DNA of 64,000 bases from contig JBCAML010000013.1 in assembly GCA_038503075.1 (NCBI GenBank), positions 496,001 through 560,000 of the forward strand. Reading direction: 5' to 3'. The notes below the pieces were generated by a model, which saw nothing but the letters and a program-made list of their open reading frames with translations, did no database searches and was not told the origin of the DNA. This document shows, one piece after another, positions 34,989 to 46,902 of this stretch. Source of the DNA: Gyromitra esculenta. Taxonomy: Eukaryota > Ascomycota > Pezizomycetes > Pezizales > Discinaceae. The first letter of the stretch is position 1. Every line of letters starts with the position of its first letter. The position numbers and the translations under genes are program-made.

Positions 34989-36653
34989 TTACTGGACTTG
35001 CTGTCCCCCCCCCTGCTGCACATTCCTCATCTGTCTCGCCAGAAGCAAATACACATTTTCGCCAACTTTCTCAAAGAACTCCTTCCTCCTGCTCTCCTCG
35101 TCCTCAACATTTCCTCCCGTCTCTCCACTTAGTGTATCCAGATCCCTCTTCTGACTCGATACCCATCTCTTGACGAACCCAGCGGGGTCCACACTCATCG
35201 CATGCCAAAAGTCGCGTTTCGCCTTGGAATGATTGATCCCTTGGACAAGTACCGCAATCTGCTCATCAATCTGTGCAATCTCACGAAGACCAGCAGAATA
35301 TGCGAGGGAGCCGAGAAGGGCTGTCATTTTTGCGCGGATAGGGTCATCGACGCTAACGGTGACATCGTGCACGGTTGGCGAGAAGTGACTGGGGACGTCG
35401 GTGCGTATAGTGTAGGTAAGAGTTATGGGTTCGAGCGGGAGGATATGTGAGAGGGTGAGTTCGGGGATCTGGGGGAAGTAGAGGCGTTCACATTGAAATA
35501 TCTAGACGATGTTAGCCAGACAATATCTTAGTCACGTGGTGTGGAAGAGTGAGATGTGATGTTGGAGAATGAGAACAAACATTTCTCAGCGCCGCATCAC
35601 AATTAATAGTCCTTCTCTCTTCTGGGTCTTGCAGTCCGTTGATTCTCACATACTCCCAAATACCCATAACGATCCCCGCCCTCGTATCCTCCTTCGTATC
35701 CAGCAAATCTGCCAACTGCGAACTCAGCCTAAACCGATCGGGCACTTCGTCCCTCACCAACTTAATCACGCAATTAATATTTTCGTCACCCTTCCTCTCA
35801 AACTCGAAGCCATCAAACTCCGCTGGCCCCTGCGAGGCTGCCCCTGATGGTGCATTAGGCGCAGGTTTTCGCCATTCAATGGCGTTGCCTTCAGGATGAA
35901 TATCCTTGTTGCGATCAAGCTCGACAGTAATGCTTTTAAAAAAGTGGGAGAACTTCTTCCTAGGGGGCTTAGGGAGAGCGGATATGTCAAGACTATCAAG
36001 ACCGAGATCGGAGTCGGGATCCAACTCGGCGGCGTCGTCTTCAGTGTCTTCAAGGAGGCGTCCTTCGATGCGAACCCGAAAGGTTGGGATTTGACCGGTA
36101 TCAAAGTCGAATGGGTTTTCGTCAAGAGGTAAATCGGAGTGTTGCCATGGCTGGTCTTTGGTCGTGTTGGAGATAAAGATGCGGAGGGTTTTATAGTTCT
36201 GTAATCGCTACCGTCAGCACATAAACACATAAACACAGCAAGCAGCGAAAAAGAGCAGGATCCCACCTTAACGTTCCTATTAACCGCATCCTGCATGTCC
36301 AACCTCTTCCTCAGGATAGTCGCATCATACCTTCTCTCCATATCCCTCAACTGCTTGTACAGCGCCACCGCTGGCACGATTTCCTCCACGCCCTCCGGGA
36401 TAGTCTTGTCTGTCGGCTTCCTAGCGCGCCTCTTTGCCAATTCTCTTTCCTGCATTGCTTGCTGGTGTTGCTGGAGTGCCTGGGCCTGGGTGAGGTTCTG
36501 ATGGGGGTTTCCTCCTGACGATGCTAGCATGGGACCAGGTCCACGGCGTGCTGTTGTCGGCTGATGCTGCTGCTGGGGCGTGGGAGGCACACCGTAGCCG
36601 GAAGAGTGGCTGCCGCGCTGGGTCATCGGCGACGGGCGATGGGTGTGATCCAT
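34989..36653 (-). CDS. SWI/SNF-RSC subunit SWP73/Ssr3 (BAF60 family, SWIB domain)
   Basis: Three exons on the minus strand: 36653-36267, 36198-35581 and 35501-34989; 505 aa. Introns are GTGGGA..TTACAG and GTTTGT..GTCTAG with CTGAC/CTAAC branches, both phase 0. The N-terminus is Gln/Pro-rich. Landmarks: RKPTDKTIPEGVEEIVPAVA, LYKQLRDMERRYDATILRKR, TLRIFISNTTKDQPW, and a SWIB/MDM2 domain at about residues 265-345 (FRLSSQLADLLDTKEDTRAG, IMGIWEYVRINGLQDPEE). The C-terminus is helical (IAQIDEQIAVLVQGINHSKA). BAF60/SWP73 proteins bridge remodelling complexes to transcription factors. Fungi often keep one gene serving both SWI/SNF and RSC. Start at 36653; an earlier ATG at 36734 is less likely. Confidence 0.9.
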
Positions 36654-37553
36654 TCCTGTACCTGGTACCTGGAGACTGTGGGTGACGTGCTGTGTTGCGC
36701 TGCGATGCGCGTAGGTGAGAGCTAGTAGATCCAATCGCGGTAGTGTCGCGTCGGGTGCAAGAACATCTTAGACTTTGCTTGGCGTGGGTTATGTAACGCT
36801 GGTGTCCGGATGCGGCATGGTGTGTGTTTTGGAAAACTGAAGAAAGCATCGATGTGTGCACGCACTGTGACTCTACAGCTACAATGGGCAGAGTCAAGTA
36901 GCTACAGTAAGATGAGATGTGAGATCAAGTATGTATTAACACCTTGTGTACCTATCTATGCACATTGGTGTGGCACCTTTAAAAAACTTGGGCTCAGAAT
37001 GGGTCGCGTCACAATGTTTTTTGGTTACAGCGTCGAACGTCGGTTATTTTTGACAACCAACAATATCCACTCTAATGCCTATTGTCCCATCCAGTTCATG
37101 GTACAGTAGGAATACCTCCTTCAGCTTTCCTCAAGCTCATGACTCCACCCCCACTCTCCTCGCCATCAATCTCCAATAACACTTGCGCTCGCACTTGTTC
37201 TATCGCACTGTAAAAGCAACTCTGATACGTTCAAGCTCATTATTGTATTCATAGCAATCCTAATCTTAAGTAAAAGGTGTTATAAAATTTGCACAAAAGA
37301 AAAAGAAAACCATACCATCGCAACTCATGCTTCATGAATACGAACTAAAACTGGCTAAAGGGATAGAGAAAAGGTAGAAAGACAAGGAAACCCCCAAGCA
37401 CCATAATACAGAAAACCCTACAAACCCTGGTATCAAGTAAAAGTAATAATAGAAAAACAGTTCAATCGCCACTTCCATGATTATACCGCATAAAAAGAGC
37501 GCAAAAGAAACGAAGCAACAAGAATCCAAATACATGAATGAGTTTCCCCTCCG
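36654..37553. other. intergenic between two minus-strand genes
   Basis: Promoter of the SWP73/SSR3 gene at the left and 3' flank of the giant coiled-coil gene at the right. A 99-codon plus-strand frame at 36810 has no support. Confidence 0.5.
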
Positions 37554-40500
37554 CTAAGGCCCAGTGCTAAATTCACTAACACTCCGTCCGCTCATATCCC
37601 TCCTATCTAACCCATCGCCAGAGAAATCTAGCCCCAACGCAGGATAATTCTTGGACCTCCTCTTCATGCTAGGGCTACCATTAAAGTCCTCATCATCATC
37701 CGCTGTTAACCTCCTAACACTCCCGCTGCTACTCCTTCTCCCTTCTTCAAAACCACTCTCGACTTCATCATCATCTTCTTCCGCTAGATCTCTCAACTCA
37801 TCCAGATCCACATCATCGACACCTTCATCTGCGTCAAAGTCCACCGTCTCCTCTTCCTTCACTGGTAACTCCCTCTCACTGTCTTTGCCGTTCCCAGAAA
37901 CTATCCTGCTGTTGCCATTTTTTTGACCCCAGCTACTCTTCCGGGTGCCACGGACACTTCGGGTCGACTGACTCCTCGTCAAGAGTCCGAGACTTGCCGA
38001 ATACTCATGTTGCCCCAAGCCAAGGATTGTACCATTGAGACTTGCCCTGCTAGTCTTGGCCCCAGTCGGAGCTTCGCCCATTACCTGGTTGAGCGAGAGA
38101 TGGCGTCTCCCTGGAGCCGCAGATGCTCGAGGAATAGGGCTATGCTGAACCTTCATCCTGACGGCTTCGGCACCAGCTTTAGATAGTCGAGAATTACTAG
38201 ATCTTGGTTTCGAAAGTAACGCGCGGGACTGCTCGATAACACCCTCAATTACTCGTCTTTCCAAGCCCTCAGCTCTAGCTTCAAGCAACAATAACTCATC
38301 CCTCCTTAGATCAAGCGCCGTTTCCAAGCCAGCAACCTCGGCGGTAAGCTTGAGTCTCCGGACATTGAGCGCTTCTGTTTCGTCCTTCAAAGTGTCGATA
38401 GAATCTTGGAGGTTTGTGTGTTCATCCCGAAGAGCTGTGGTAGCGGCCTCGACAATCTTCCTCTCCATATTAGCCTTCTCCAAATCAGCCTCGGCCTGCC
38501 GAGCTGCATCGATTTTGGAGGTAGCATCTTCGAGGAGGACCTCCTTCTGCATTGTTAGGAACTCCGCAATATCTGCTGAGGTAGCTGAAACCTGATCTTT
38601 GATGGAATCCAAGAGATCAAGCTGTGGAAGGTGCTTTGCAGTTCTAGTTTCCGCGGCTAACAGAATATTCAACTTCTCCTGCGTCTGCGAGTCGTCATAT
38701 GCTAGCGGAGGAGGAATAGAATCTGGTTTTTTAGCGATGCTTTCTTGTGCGTCCCGGAGAAGGTGTTTCAATTCTAGAAGTGCGCTAAACAGAGCAGGTT
38801 GCGATCCCTTCCACTCCATCTGTAGCATATCCACAAGTCCGATAACTTCTTTGACTTGCTTCTGAGTCTTGCGATGCTCATCGACAACGTTCGTATGCGA
38901 TTCTTCCACTGCCTTTTTAACAGCGAAAACGTCCTCCTTGACCTCCGCATTGTATCCCTCAACAGCAGCACTGACACCCGTGACGCCCTCATAGACTTTG
39001 CTGTGAGACTCTTCGATGGCAGCTTTGAGCCCGGTGGTAGAAGTCTCAATTTTTGTACCCATATCGACGACTGCCCCCTTAACCTCTGCCCGCGATCCCT
39101 CCACTGACTTCCTGACCTCCTCAACACTCTCTTTCACTCCTGCCTGTGCGATCTCAACAGCCTCCTTCACGCCATTGATACCCTCCTTTGTCTCTACCTG
39201 GAACTCACCAACCAATCTACTAACGCTAGATATTCCTTCAGTTGTCTCTGACTGGATTTCAGAAACGGCGTTCTGAACTTCGTCAATGTCGCCCTTAAGC
39301 TCGGAATGGAGTTCTTTCACAGAAGTTGTAATGGTAGCGATGCTTTCTTTAGTCTCCGTGTGGAACTCAGAAATGTCGCCGCTAACTCCTGCAATCACCT
39401 CCTTCATCTCGGTTTCGAACCCGGAAACCACGCTGGAAATATTGACGATGCCCTCGGTCGTTACCGCCTGAAGTACCTCAATTCCTTCTTTGACTCCGGC
39501 TACTGATTCCTTCAGCTCAATCTTAGATTCATGGACTGTTTTGGTAACACCGGCAAGTCCTCCCCTAATCTCCGCATTCTTCTCTTCGACCAAGGTTTTT
39601 ACCACAGCAACCTCAACTCGACACTCTCCAACCGCCGAACCGACATCAATTATTGCCTCCTTCTCTTCTGCCTGTCCATGAGCAAGCCCTGTAAGTGCCC
39701 GCTTGACTTCTACGGTTGCTTGTTTGACTTCATACGCTGCATTCTTCATCCCCTCGATACCCTTGGCCTGTTCTGAATCTGGTGCAGAAACAGATGTACT
39801 GACGATTCCAGAAAACTTCTCCATCATCTCCAAGAACTCTTTTCGGAGAACATCGACTGCGACCTTGAGTTTGTCGGCCTTGTCGCCAGCTTTGTCGGCC
39901 GCTCTATATTCGGTTTGGGATCTGCTGAATTCGGGTTTGTCAAAACCAGTGTCACTGCCAACGTCGCTGCCGCCGAAGCGGATGGGCCTCTCCATCAAAG
40001 CACGGACTGAATCTACAAGTTCCCGAATGGAGTCGGTATCTCTAACAGACTCGAAGCCCCTCTTCATGGAATCCACGAGGTCTTTTCGGAGGAGATTGAT
40101 CATTTCCTTAACTGCTAGGGCGTCCGTTGATGTGGGGACTACAAGAGCAGACATTGACCTATCCATCGAAGCTTCAATATCCTTCTTGAGAGTCTCAATG
40201 GCCTCTTTGATCTCTTCGTCCTTCGACTTCTCGGAAAGTTCTTCAACCTGAGCCTTCAGAGAGTTCATGGCATCTCGGATCTCGAGACCTTCAACTTGAG
40301 TTTTTAGGGCATCAATGGCATCCTTGACTTCGCCATCACTCGATCCACCCAAGATCTGCAACTGACTCGACTCCTTCTTCTGTAGATCCTCAACTGCAGT
40401 CCGCATCTCCCCTGCAGCCACACCAAACCTCTCCACCAATTTTTGAACCTCCTTCGCCAAAACTTCCACCACCAACCCCTCGTCACCACCAGACCCACTC

Positions 40501-43500
40501 CCCGAAACCGACAATCCCTCTACCTGCATTCTCAATGCCTCCAACGCTCCACGGATCTCATCATCTTTAGACCGCTTCATCATCTCACCAACTTGCGTCT
40601 TCAACTCGGAAATTGCCTCCATCACACCAACGCTCGGTTCAGAAGGTGGTGGTTCTTTCGCCGTAAATATTCCGAGATCATGTTTGAAACCCGCCAACGC
40701 AATCTTAACAAGTTCGACAGTTTCTTCTTTTGGTGGTGCGAGCGGAACAATCGACATCTGCAGGATATCACGAACGTCCTTTTTGAGCTCCTCGATGACC
40801 TCCTTGACGTTTTCTTCAGAGTCAAAAGTCGAGTTAGCGATAGCAGCAGCCAAGCTTCGCTCAACCATCTCGCTGATCTCCGTCTTAAGGTCCGTAATAG
40901 AGTTTTCGATTCTCTCTACTGCGCTGGAATCGGCTACGGGTGTAGTGTCCGCGTCGGCACCCAGGGTGGCAGATATTACAGACATCGATTTCTCGAGCAT
41001 CTCAGAGACCTCCTTGCGGAGCTCGTTGACGGCATCCTTAACAGCAGTAGATTCGGAGGACGATGGTGTCTTTTCAAGCATTTCGGCGATATCTTTTTTG
41101 ATATCCCCAAGGAGCCTTTTCGTGGCCTCCTCGGAGCCTGAAGGCGCAAGCATAGACATAGACTTCTCCATCATCTTAGCGACTTCTTTCCTTAGCTCTT
41201 CAACAATGTTCTCGACGTTATCGGAACCGCCAGCTGCTGAAATCAGAGACTTATCCATGACATTCGAAATCTGCTCCCGAAGCCCTTCCAACGCTTCATG
41301 TACCTTGTTGATAGGCTCCATATCAGGTTCGGGGACGGCCGCGACGGCAAGGGAGATACTGTTCTCAACCGCTTCGTTGACTTCTTTTTTAAGCTCTTCA
41401 ATAACGGCAGACATCTTATCATTAGCAGCTCCCGACGTCTCCAAGCTCTTCTCGATCTTCCCTAAGACCTCGATCCTCATACCCTCAAACGCTGTCTTCA
41501 TAGCCTCCTCGACGCTAGACGCAGAATTGCTAGCCGCAGCCGCAGCCATGGATTTGCCAAGTTCGCCGATATCGCTTCGAAGCTCTTCAACTGTCTCCTT
41601 AACCTTCTGGTTTGACTCGGCCGAAGACTCGCTGGAGAGCGCTACTGTCCGTTCCATGGCCTCGCAAAGTTCATTGCTCAATGCCGCAATGCGTGCTTTG
41701 ATCTCCTCTGCTTCGGGATAGGTGGTTGGAGGTGCTAAAGCGGTGGTATACTTATCCATAAGGTCAGTGATCTCTATCTTAAGCCCTTCAATAGACTCCT
41801 GTATCTTCACTGAGCCGTCCGGTTTGTCGGCGATGGCGACTGCTTTCGACATCATGTCGCCTACTTCGGACTTCAGCTCAGCGATCGCAGCACTGGTTTT
41901 ATCATCGGCAGTAGCGCTAGAAATAGCGATCGCTGAGTTTAATGACCTTTGGAGCATTCCCTCAACCTCTGACTTTAGGGTTTGGACAGCAAGCTTAACC
42001 TCTGCAGACTCAGTCATACTAGAAGTAGAGGATTTTTCCACAAGCTCTCCAAGCTCCTGCTTCATGACAGCAAGAAGTTCTGTCACCTCATCCGAGCCAG
42101 ACCTTGAATCTATAGCAACCAGAGATTTCTCAAGCAACTCCTTAACCTCGGTTCTAAATAGCTGGATTGACTCGGCGGCGTTAGTGTTCAAGATAGCCTC
42201 AGTAAGATCAGTTTTAAGCTTATCGAGGGCCTCAGTGGGGTCGGCATCTTTGAAGGCTTGGAGGCTCCTCTCCGCCATAGCTCCAAGTGCTGTCTTCAAC
42301 TCTGCGATTAGAGGAGCAGTGTTGGTGTTATTGATGGCCTCCACAGTCTTCTCGGTAGATTCATTTACCGCCTCCGTATTCCTCTCCATCATATCCTCGA
42401 CCTCGCTCCGCAGCTCTTCGACAGCCGCCTTGACACCCACATCCTGCTTCCAGATATATTCATCTTCGTTTCCGAGTATTTTCCTCTGCATGTGTTTCTG
42501 GATGTGCAATAGCTCCTCGACTTTTTGCGTGAACGATCCGTCAAACTGAGCGAGCTTATCGTTTGCCCCGCCGACACCTATCCGAATAACCTCAATAATT
42601 TTACGTATCTCCCCAGCTTGGGAGTTCGTACCAGCCATGGACTCTTGGAGGTCGTCCAGAAACCTTGAGACTGACAATAGACTCTCAGCGCTGTGCGTGT
42701 TTGCATGGTTGACATCTTTCTGGAAAACCTTGATAAGGGCGTTGATGGATGAGAGGGTGATATCGGTGCGTGTTGTCGTAGATGCGATATTAGCAAGAGC
42801 GGTAATGGCGGCTTCGTTGTCAAGATCTGGAGGGAGAGGGGGGTTGAAGGTGAGAGCGGTCGATGGGAGTCCTGAAGAATTATGTAACCTAGCAATAGCG
42901 TGTCTTTGCTCGGTCACTAAAACTTCAATTTCCTTCATCAAATCTTTCAGGGTCTCTTGGGCTTCTCTTTCTTGTCCACCCTTCAAACCCCTCCAATCTT
43001 CCAACAACTTCTTTACTTCCCCCATAGTATCTCCACTATTATCAACACCCTCCTTTACGCTATTCAAGATATCGAGAAAATCATCACTTGCAACAGGGTG
43101 ATCTGAGGTGGACTTAGCAATTCCGGGCTCTGATCGCGGTTGTGCTTTGATATCGCCAACAGCTTTCGATAGTTCCTCTGACATGGCGTCGATCTGCTTC
43201 TTGATATCTTCCAGGAAAGACAGGACCTTAGCATCTCCTCCTTTCTCCTTAAGCTCTTGGAGTAAAGATAGAACCGTCTCGATCCTTTCATCTCCCTCCT
43301 TATTCTTCAGGTCTTCCAACACGGAGAAGATCCGTTCTTCATCTTCGTTATCCTTCTGCTTGATCTCCTCGAGCATAAACAGAACTCGCCTATCAACCTC
43401 TTTCGGCTTCGTCGCGTGAAGGTCGTCCCTCAGATCTTCAAGCATAGCCATAATCTTTTCTTCCGCATTGTCTGCCAACTTTCCCGGAATAGCCAACTCC

Positions 43501-44831
43501 TTTCCTCTAGCATATTCTCGATCCTTGAACTCCTCAAGAAGAGACAGGACCTTTTCTTCGCTCTCTGACTTTGAAACCCGGGATTTCAAAGCTTCTTGAA
43601 CATCCTGGAGAAGTTTAATTACACGTTCCTGCTCTTCCTTTGTGGGCATGTCTTTAAGAATTTTGTCCAGAGCAGCCATCTCAGCACCTGATTTAGGGTC
43701 GATGCTGGAGGCTTTGGAACTTGACGAAATTTTCGAGGCAAAGTCGCTAGCATAACTCGAGGAGCGACTACTGGCGGAACCTTGGGTGATCATAGGAATG
43801 GAAGAGCTTGGGCCTTCGAGGAGCCTGTCGCTCTCCAGGATGCGAAGACTGTGAACTAACTCGCGGAGACTTGTGCGGATATCCTCATCCCTACTCTTCG
43901 TAGCTTCTTTGAGAGATATAAGATCGGTGGCGTTATCCTTAGAACGGCGGGAAAGATTTGTCATCTCTCTCTGAAGGCTGTTGGCAATTGACGTAAGCCC
44001 AGAAAGCTGGGAAGTGAGGGTTTCGAGGTCATGGACAGTGAATTTTGGTGTTTCATCCGATTCCCAATCTCTCCGTCGAGGCTCCGGCTCCCTGTCCTGC
44101 TCTCTACCCCGATCCTCTTTATACCGGTCTTTTGGAGGTGTCGAAAAGCTAGATGTGGTAAGGGCACTGCTTGGTCCCGGAGGTGAACCTTCCGGGGATT
44201 TGAAATTCCGCATTACCGGAGGGAGGAGAGAAGGCGCTCTATCGAAATCCAACGAGCCACGATAGCCAGCTGTTGTTAATGAGTCTCTCACCGAGGGGAA
44301 GCTTCCCTGGCTCGCAGACTCTCTGAGCGCTGGGAGACCTTTCTCCGGGGAAGTTTCTCGGCCAGCTGGAAAATTCCCTTGGCTAGCAGATTCTCGGAGG
44401 GTCGGAAAACTTGTCTGGGTACCAAACAATTCCTTTGGGGTGGGTGTGCTATTGCGATTGCTATGCCCTGGCACCGGGGGGGGAGGACCTCCGCTCAAAA
44501 GCATATTCCCCATTTCACGTACGGAGGGTGTAGGTTGCATGGATTGCATTCTCCTATGACTAGTGATGGCCTGCTGGGGGCGAGTAGGTGAGACACTATT
44601 ATTATTATTATTATTCCCAGGCGACCCACCTCCGTTGGGAGGTGAGGTTTCCCGAGGAGGGCGCCTTATGGGGGAAACTTCCCGAGACTGATTTTGGGCA
44701 CCAGCCAGGAAAGGGCTCTGGATTTGCCCGATGGTACGAGGGGAGCCGGGAGCACCAGGGTTAGGATTTAGTGGGAGCGGAGGTGGATGGCGAGCAGGAT
44801 CCGAGGAGTCCCACCTGTCACGAATCGCCAT
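37554..44831 (-). CDS. giant coiled-coil protein, Pezizomycotina-specific family
   Basis: One uninterrupted frame of about 7.3 kb on the minus strand; 2425 aa from ATG 44831 (MAIRDRWDSSDPARHPPPLP). An upstream in-frame ATG at 44957 would add 42 residues of unlike composition. The N-terminal ~320 residues are Pro/Ser-rich and disordered. Then follow more than 1,700 residues of coiled coil with two repeat types. One has ~40-50 residue units with the core ELRKEVSEMLEKSM; the other has ~18-20 residue units like VKEAVEIAQAGVKESVEEV. A long heptad coil (KANMERKIVEAATTALRDEH) precedes a basic/acidic tail (DEGVDDVDLDELRDLAEEDD). Homologues are often labelled 'chromosome segregation ATPase family', but I see no Walker motif, so that name is not supported. 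A cytoskeletal, septal or spindle-pole scaffold is possible. Confidence 0.85.
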   Translation of the reverse strand: MAIRDRWDSSDPARHPPPLPLNPNPGAPGSPRTIGQIQSPFLAGAQNQSREVSPIRRPPRETSPPNGGGSPGNNNNNNSVSPTRPQQAITSHRRMQSMQPTPSVREMGNMLLSGGPPPPVPGHSNRNSTPTPKELFGTQTSFPTLRESASQGNFPAGRETSPEKGLPALRESASQGSFPSVRDSLTTAGYRGSLDFDRAPSLLPPVMRNFKSPEGSPPGPSSALTTSSFSTPPKDRYKEDRGREQDREPEPRRRDWESDETPKFTVHDLETLTSQLSGLTSIANSLQREMTNLSRRSKDNATDLISLKEATKSRDEDIRTSLRELVHSLRILESDRLLEGPSSSIPMITQGSASSRSSSYASDFASKISSSSKASSIDPKSGAEMAALDKILKDMPTKEEQERVIKLLQDVQEALKSRVSKSESEEKVLSLLEEFKDREYARGKELAIPGKLADNAEEKIMAMLEDLRDDLHATKPKEVDRRVLFMLEEIKQKDNEDEERIFSVLEDLKNKEGDERIETVLSLLQELKEKGGDAKVLSFLEDIKKQIDAMSEELSKAVGDIKAQPRSEPGIAKSTSDHPVASDDFLDILNSVKEGVDNSGDTMGEVKKLLEDWRGLKGGQEREAQETLKDLMKEIEVLVTEQRHAIARLHNSSGLPSTALTFNPPLPPDLDNEAAITALANIASTTTRTDITLSSINALIKVFQKDVNHANTHSAESLLSVSRFLDDLQESMAGTNSQAGEIRKIIEVIRIGVGGANDKLAQFDGSFTQKVEELLHIQKHMQRKILGNEDEYIWKQDVGVKAAVEELRSEVEDMMERNTEAVNESTEKTVEAINNTNTAPLIAELKTALGAMAERSLQAFKDADPTEALDKLKTDLTEAILNTNAAESIQLFRTEVKELLEKSLVAIDSRSGSDEVTELLAVMKQELGELVEKSSTSSMTESAEVKLAVQTLKSEVEGMLQRSLNSAIAISSATADDKTSAAIAELKSEVGDMMSKAVAIADKPDGSVKIQESIEGLKIEITDLMDKYTTALAPPTTYPEAEEIKARIAALSNELCEAMERTVALSSESSAESNQKVKETVEELRSDIGELGKSMAAAAASNSASSVEEAMKTAFEGMRIEVLGKIEKSLETSGAANDKMSAVIEELKKEVNEAVENSISLAVAAVPEPDMEPINKVHEALEGLREQISNVMDKSLISAAGGSDNVENIVEELRKEVAKMMEKSMSMLAPSGSEEATKRLLGDIKKDIAEMLEKTPSSSESTAVKDAVNELRKEVSEMLEKSMSVISATLGADADTTPVADSSAVERIENSITDLKTEISEMVERSLAAAIANSTFDSEENVKEVIEELKKDVRDILQMSIVPLAPPKEETVELVKIALAGFKHDLGIFTAKEPPPSEPSVGVMEAISELKTQVGEMMKRSKDDEIRGALEALRMQVEGLSVSGSGSGGDEGLVVEVLAKEVQKLVERFGVAAGEMRTAVEDLQKKESSQLQILGGSSDGEVKDAIDALKTQVEGLEIRDAMNSLKAQVEELSEKSKDEEIKEAIETLKKDIEASMDRSMSALVVPTSTDALAVKEMINLLRKDLVDSMKRGFESVRDTDSIRELVDSVRALMERPIRFGGSDVGSDTGFDKPEFSRSQTEYRAADKAGDKADKLKVAVDVLRKEFLEMMEKFSGIVSTSVSAPDSEQAKGIEGMKNAAYEVKQATVEVKRALTGLAHGQAEEKEAIIDVGSAVGECRVEVAVVKTLVEEKNAEIRGGLAGVTKTVHESKIELKESVAGVKEGIEVLQAVTTEGIVNISSVVSGFETEMKEVIAGVSGDISEFHTETKESIATITTSVKELHSELKGDIDEVQNAVSEIQSETTEGISSVSRLVGEFQVETKEGINGVKEAVEIAQAGVKESVEEVRKSVEGSRAEVKGAVVDMGTKIETSTTGLKAAIEESHSKVYEGVTGVSAAVEGYNAEVKEDVFAVKKAVEESHTNVVDEHRKTQKQVKEVIGLVDMLQMEWKGSQPALFSALLELKHLLRDAQESIAKKPDSIPPPLAYDDSQTQEKLNILLAAETRTAKHLPQLDLLDSIKDQVSATSADIAEFLTMQKEVLLEDATSKIDAARQAEADLEKANMERKIVEAATTALRDEHTNLQDSIDTLKDETEALNVRRLKLTAEVAGLETALDLRRDELLLLEARAEGLERRVIEGVIEQSRALLSKPRSSNSRLSKAGAEAVRMKVQHSPIPRASAAPGRRHLSLNQVMGEAPTGAKTSRASLNGTILGLGQHEYSASLGLLTRSQSTRSVRGTRKSSWGQKNGNSRIVSGNGKDSERELPVKEEETVDFDADEGVDDVDLDELRDLAEEDDDEVESGFEEGRRSSSGSVRRLTADDDEDFNGSPSMKRRSKNYPALGLDFSGDGLDRRDMSGRSVSEFSTGP

Positions 44832-46902
44832 TAGATTTGATGATGGGCGTACAGTGTTGTTTTGAAAGCTATGGTCATGAGAAAACACGAAGACAATGCG
44901 CAGGAGACAAGAAGACAAACATGGGTGGGATATGGACCACTGCCGTAGAATCCCCACGTTCCCTCCCTGGGGCTTTCGGGGTTGTGGCAGTATTGCCTGT
45001 CGTAGGCGGCATTCTCGCTAGACTGCACGGTCGTGGCTATACACCTAGTTGGAACAACGAGTCAGATACTAAAGCTTGCGAAAAAATAGTTATGCCAAGG
45101 GGACTTTGATGGAATGGGGGAGTAATAGAACGGCAAAGGACGAAATGATGAATATAGTAAGGAAGTTAGCAAGGGATACTCACGACTTCCTCTCTCTTAT
45201 TATCCGCGTGATGAGTTATGAAGCAGGAAGTATTCAGAGATGATGAAATACGTCAATTGATGATAAAAGCAGAAAGAAGAACTTTCACGAGAGCAAGCGA
45301 CAAGACAGCTAAGAGAGGCGTTGAGGGAAACAGTCCGTGTGTATGTGCTTCTTGTATGCGAGGTGAGCGATGTGCTGCTTTCTTTGCTCAGCTGCCCGAC
45401 CCCCTCCTGCAGGCCTAGTGTGTAAACAACATCAACACCAAGAACCAACCAGCGCGGCTGCAAAGTGCAAAACACAGGCAAACCCCATAAATTGGCACTA
45501 GTTGCTGCGGCAACCATGACTCTTGGCAGACGAGGTGGCACTTGCTTTTGAGTGGCTTGTCTTCAACAGGCTAGCGCCACTCAGCGCTTGGGGCAAAGAG
45601 GTCCAGCGTCTTATAACCGAGACGTTACGCCTGTTCCTCCACAAAATTCGCACTCTACTAACATCTCTCCAGCGGCACTTGCATTGGAGTTCCCCGCGCT
45701 CGGTCGCTCTCGTCTATAAATGTTGTGCACAGAAAGCCAACTTCGACCATACAAATCCCAAGCCCTCCCAACTAGAGCAAATAGTTATAATTTGCTAATA
45801 CTTTTATCAAGGAACACTCGATAGTGAGGAACGCATGACGCCTCCGGGTATAAAATCGATCGGAAACGCTTCCACCCGACTTTGCAATAAAAACTATGGA
45901 TCAAAATGACTAGCATCTTCCGTAGAGGCGTTCTGTTCACCATCGCCCAATCAATACTCGGTCTGAGAAAGAAAGTCTGAGGGAAATCCCGCCGACAAAC
46001 TTGTGTACCTTCGGGAACTGCATAATACGATGGTCCCTTCGGAAGTACGGACAAAATCAACACGTCAATGATGTTTCATATCATTATGCACCATGAGTAC
46101 GGTCGTCAGGCCAACTAGCTAACCAGTCCCCGGCCAACAATCAAACTCGAGGGAGATCACCACGATGTCTTAGTATTCTGATCTACTGCATGTACTGAGG
46201 AACCACATCTACTAAGTGCACTTACACTTCATCCTACAAAGTCACCGAAGATCACTCGGTTTCATCTATGTTTTACGTTTACCTACACTGCCTGATCTGA
46301 CAAGATGAAAACATGAGTTTGTACTATCAAATCCGGTTTTAATGGTAAGTAGCGGGCTATCGATGCTAGCAAGATACTAGTGGTTCAATTGAGATGCAAC
46401 AAGGAGCTGCTATGAAAGTAACTGGAAACCCCTACCACCGAAATTCTTTTTGCCATGCAGCAAAGACGTGTAATCTGAATTTGATTAACATCCGCCTTAC
46501 TATAGTCGTTCGCGGGTAATCTTGAACTCATGTACCAATATCCCCTAACTCTAACTATCACGATTGGGCAAGAATCACAACACAAAGGCACCGTAGTATG
46601 TCTGGCTACAACATAATTTTAGGAGCAAGTCTTACTCTCCACTGGACCTCAATCCACCGCAACGGGTGACACACAATGATCCACCTTGCCAAGGTTCAAA
46701 CCCTAATCTAATCTGATCAATTTTGCCAAGCCACACGACAGCCGTGACTGCCCTCCCCACACAGCCCAGCGAAAACCGCAAGTGTACAATTCCATCTACA
46801 CAGGCCGAAAAACAACCCACCAAAATAATTTACGACAACCACCCAACGACCCGACAACCCTACCGACAAATACCCGCCCGACAAACCAACTAGGCGTTCA
46901 AG
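44832..46902. other. intergenic, promoters of the coiled-coil and RPL27 genes
   Basis: A divergent promoter region. Open frames up to 113 codons have no domains. A TCTATAAATG site near 45713 could be a core promoter, but nothing recognisable follows. Telomere-like AAACCCTAA at 46698-46706 and ACAACCCTACC near 46857 are of the kind often found before fungal ribosomal-protein genes. Confidence 0.5.
46698..46706 (+). promoter_or_regulatory. AAACCCTAA telobox-like site before RPL27
   Basis: A telomere-repeat-like site 197-205 nt upstream of the RPL27 start codon; CCCTAA-type boxes are common in ribosomal-protein promoters of filamentous ascomycetes. Only one exact copy, so support is weak. Confidence 0.3.

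Noticed and set aside
40443..42549. Long plus-strand open frames opposite the coiled-coil gene
   Set aside because: Shadow frames caused by the Glu/Lys/Ser-rich repeats on the minus strand; no independent coding signal.
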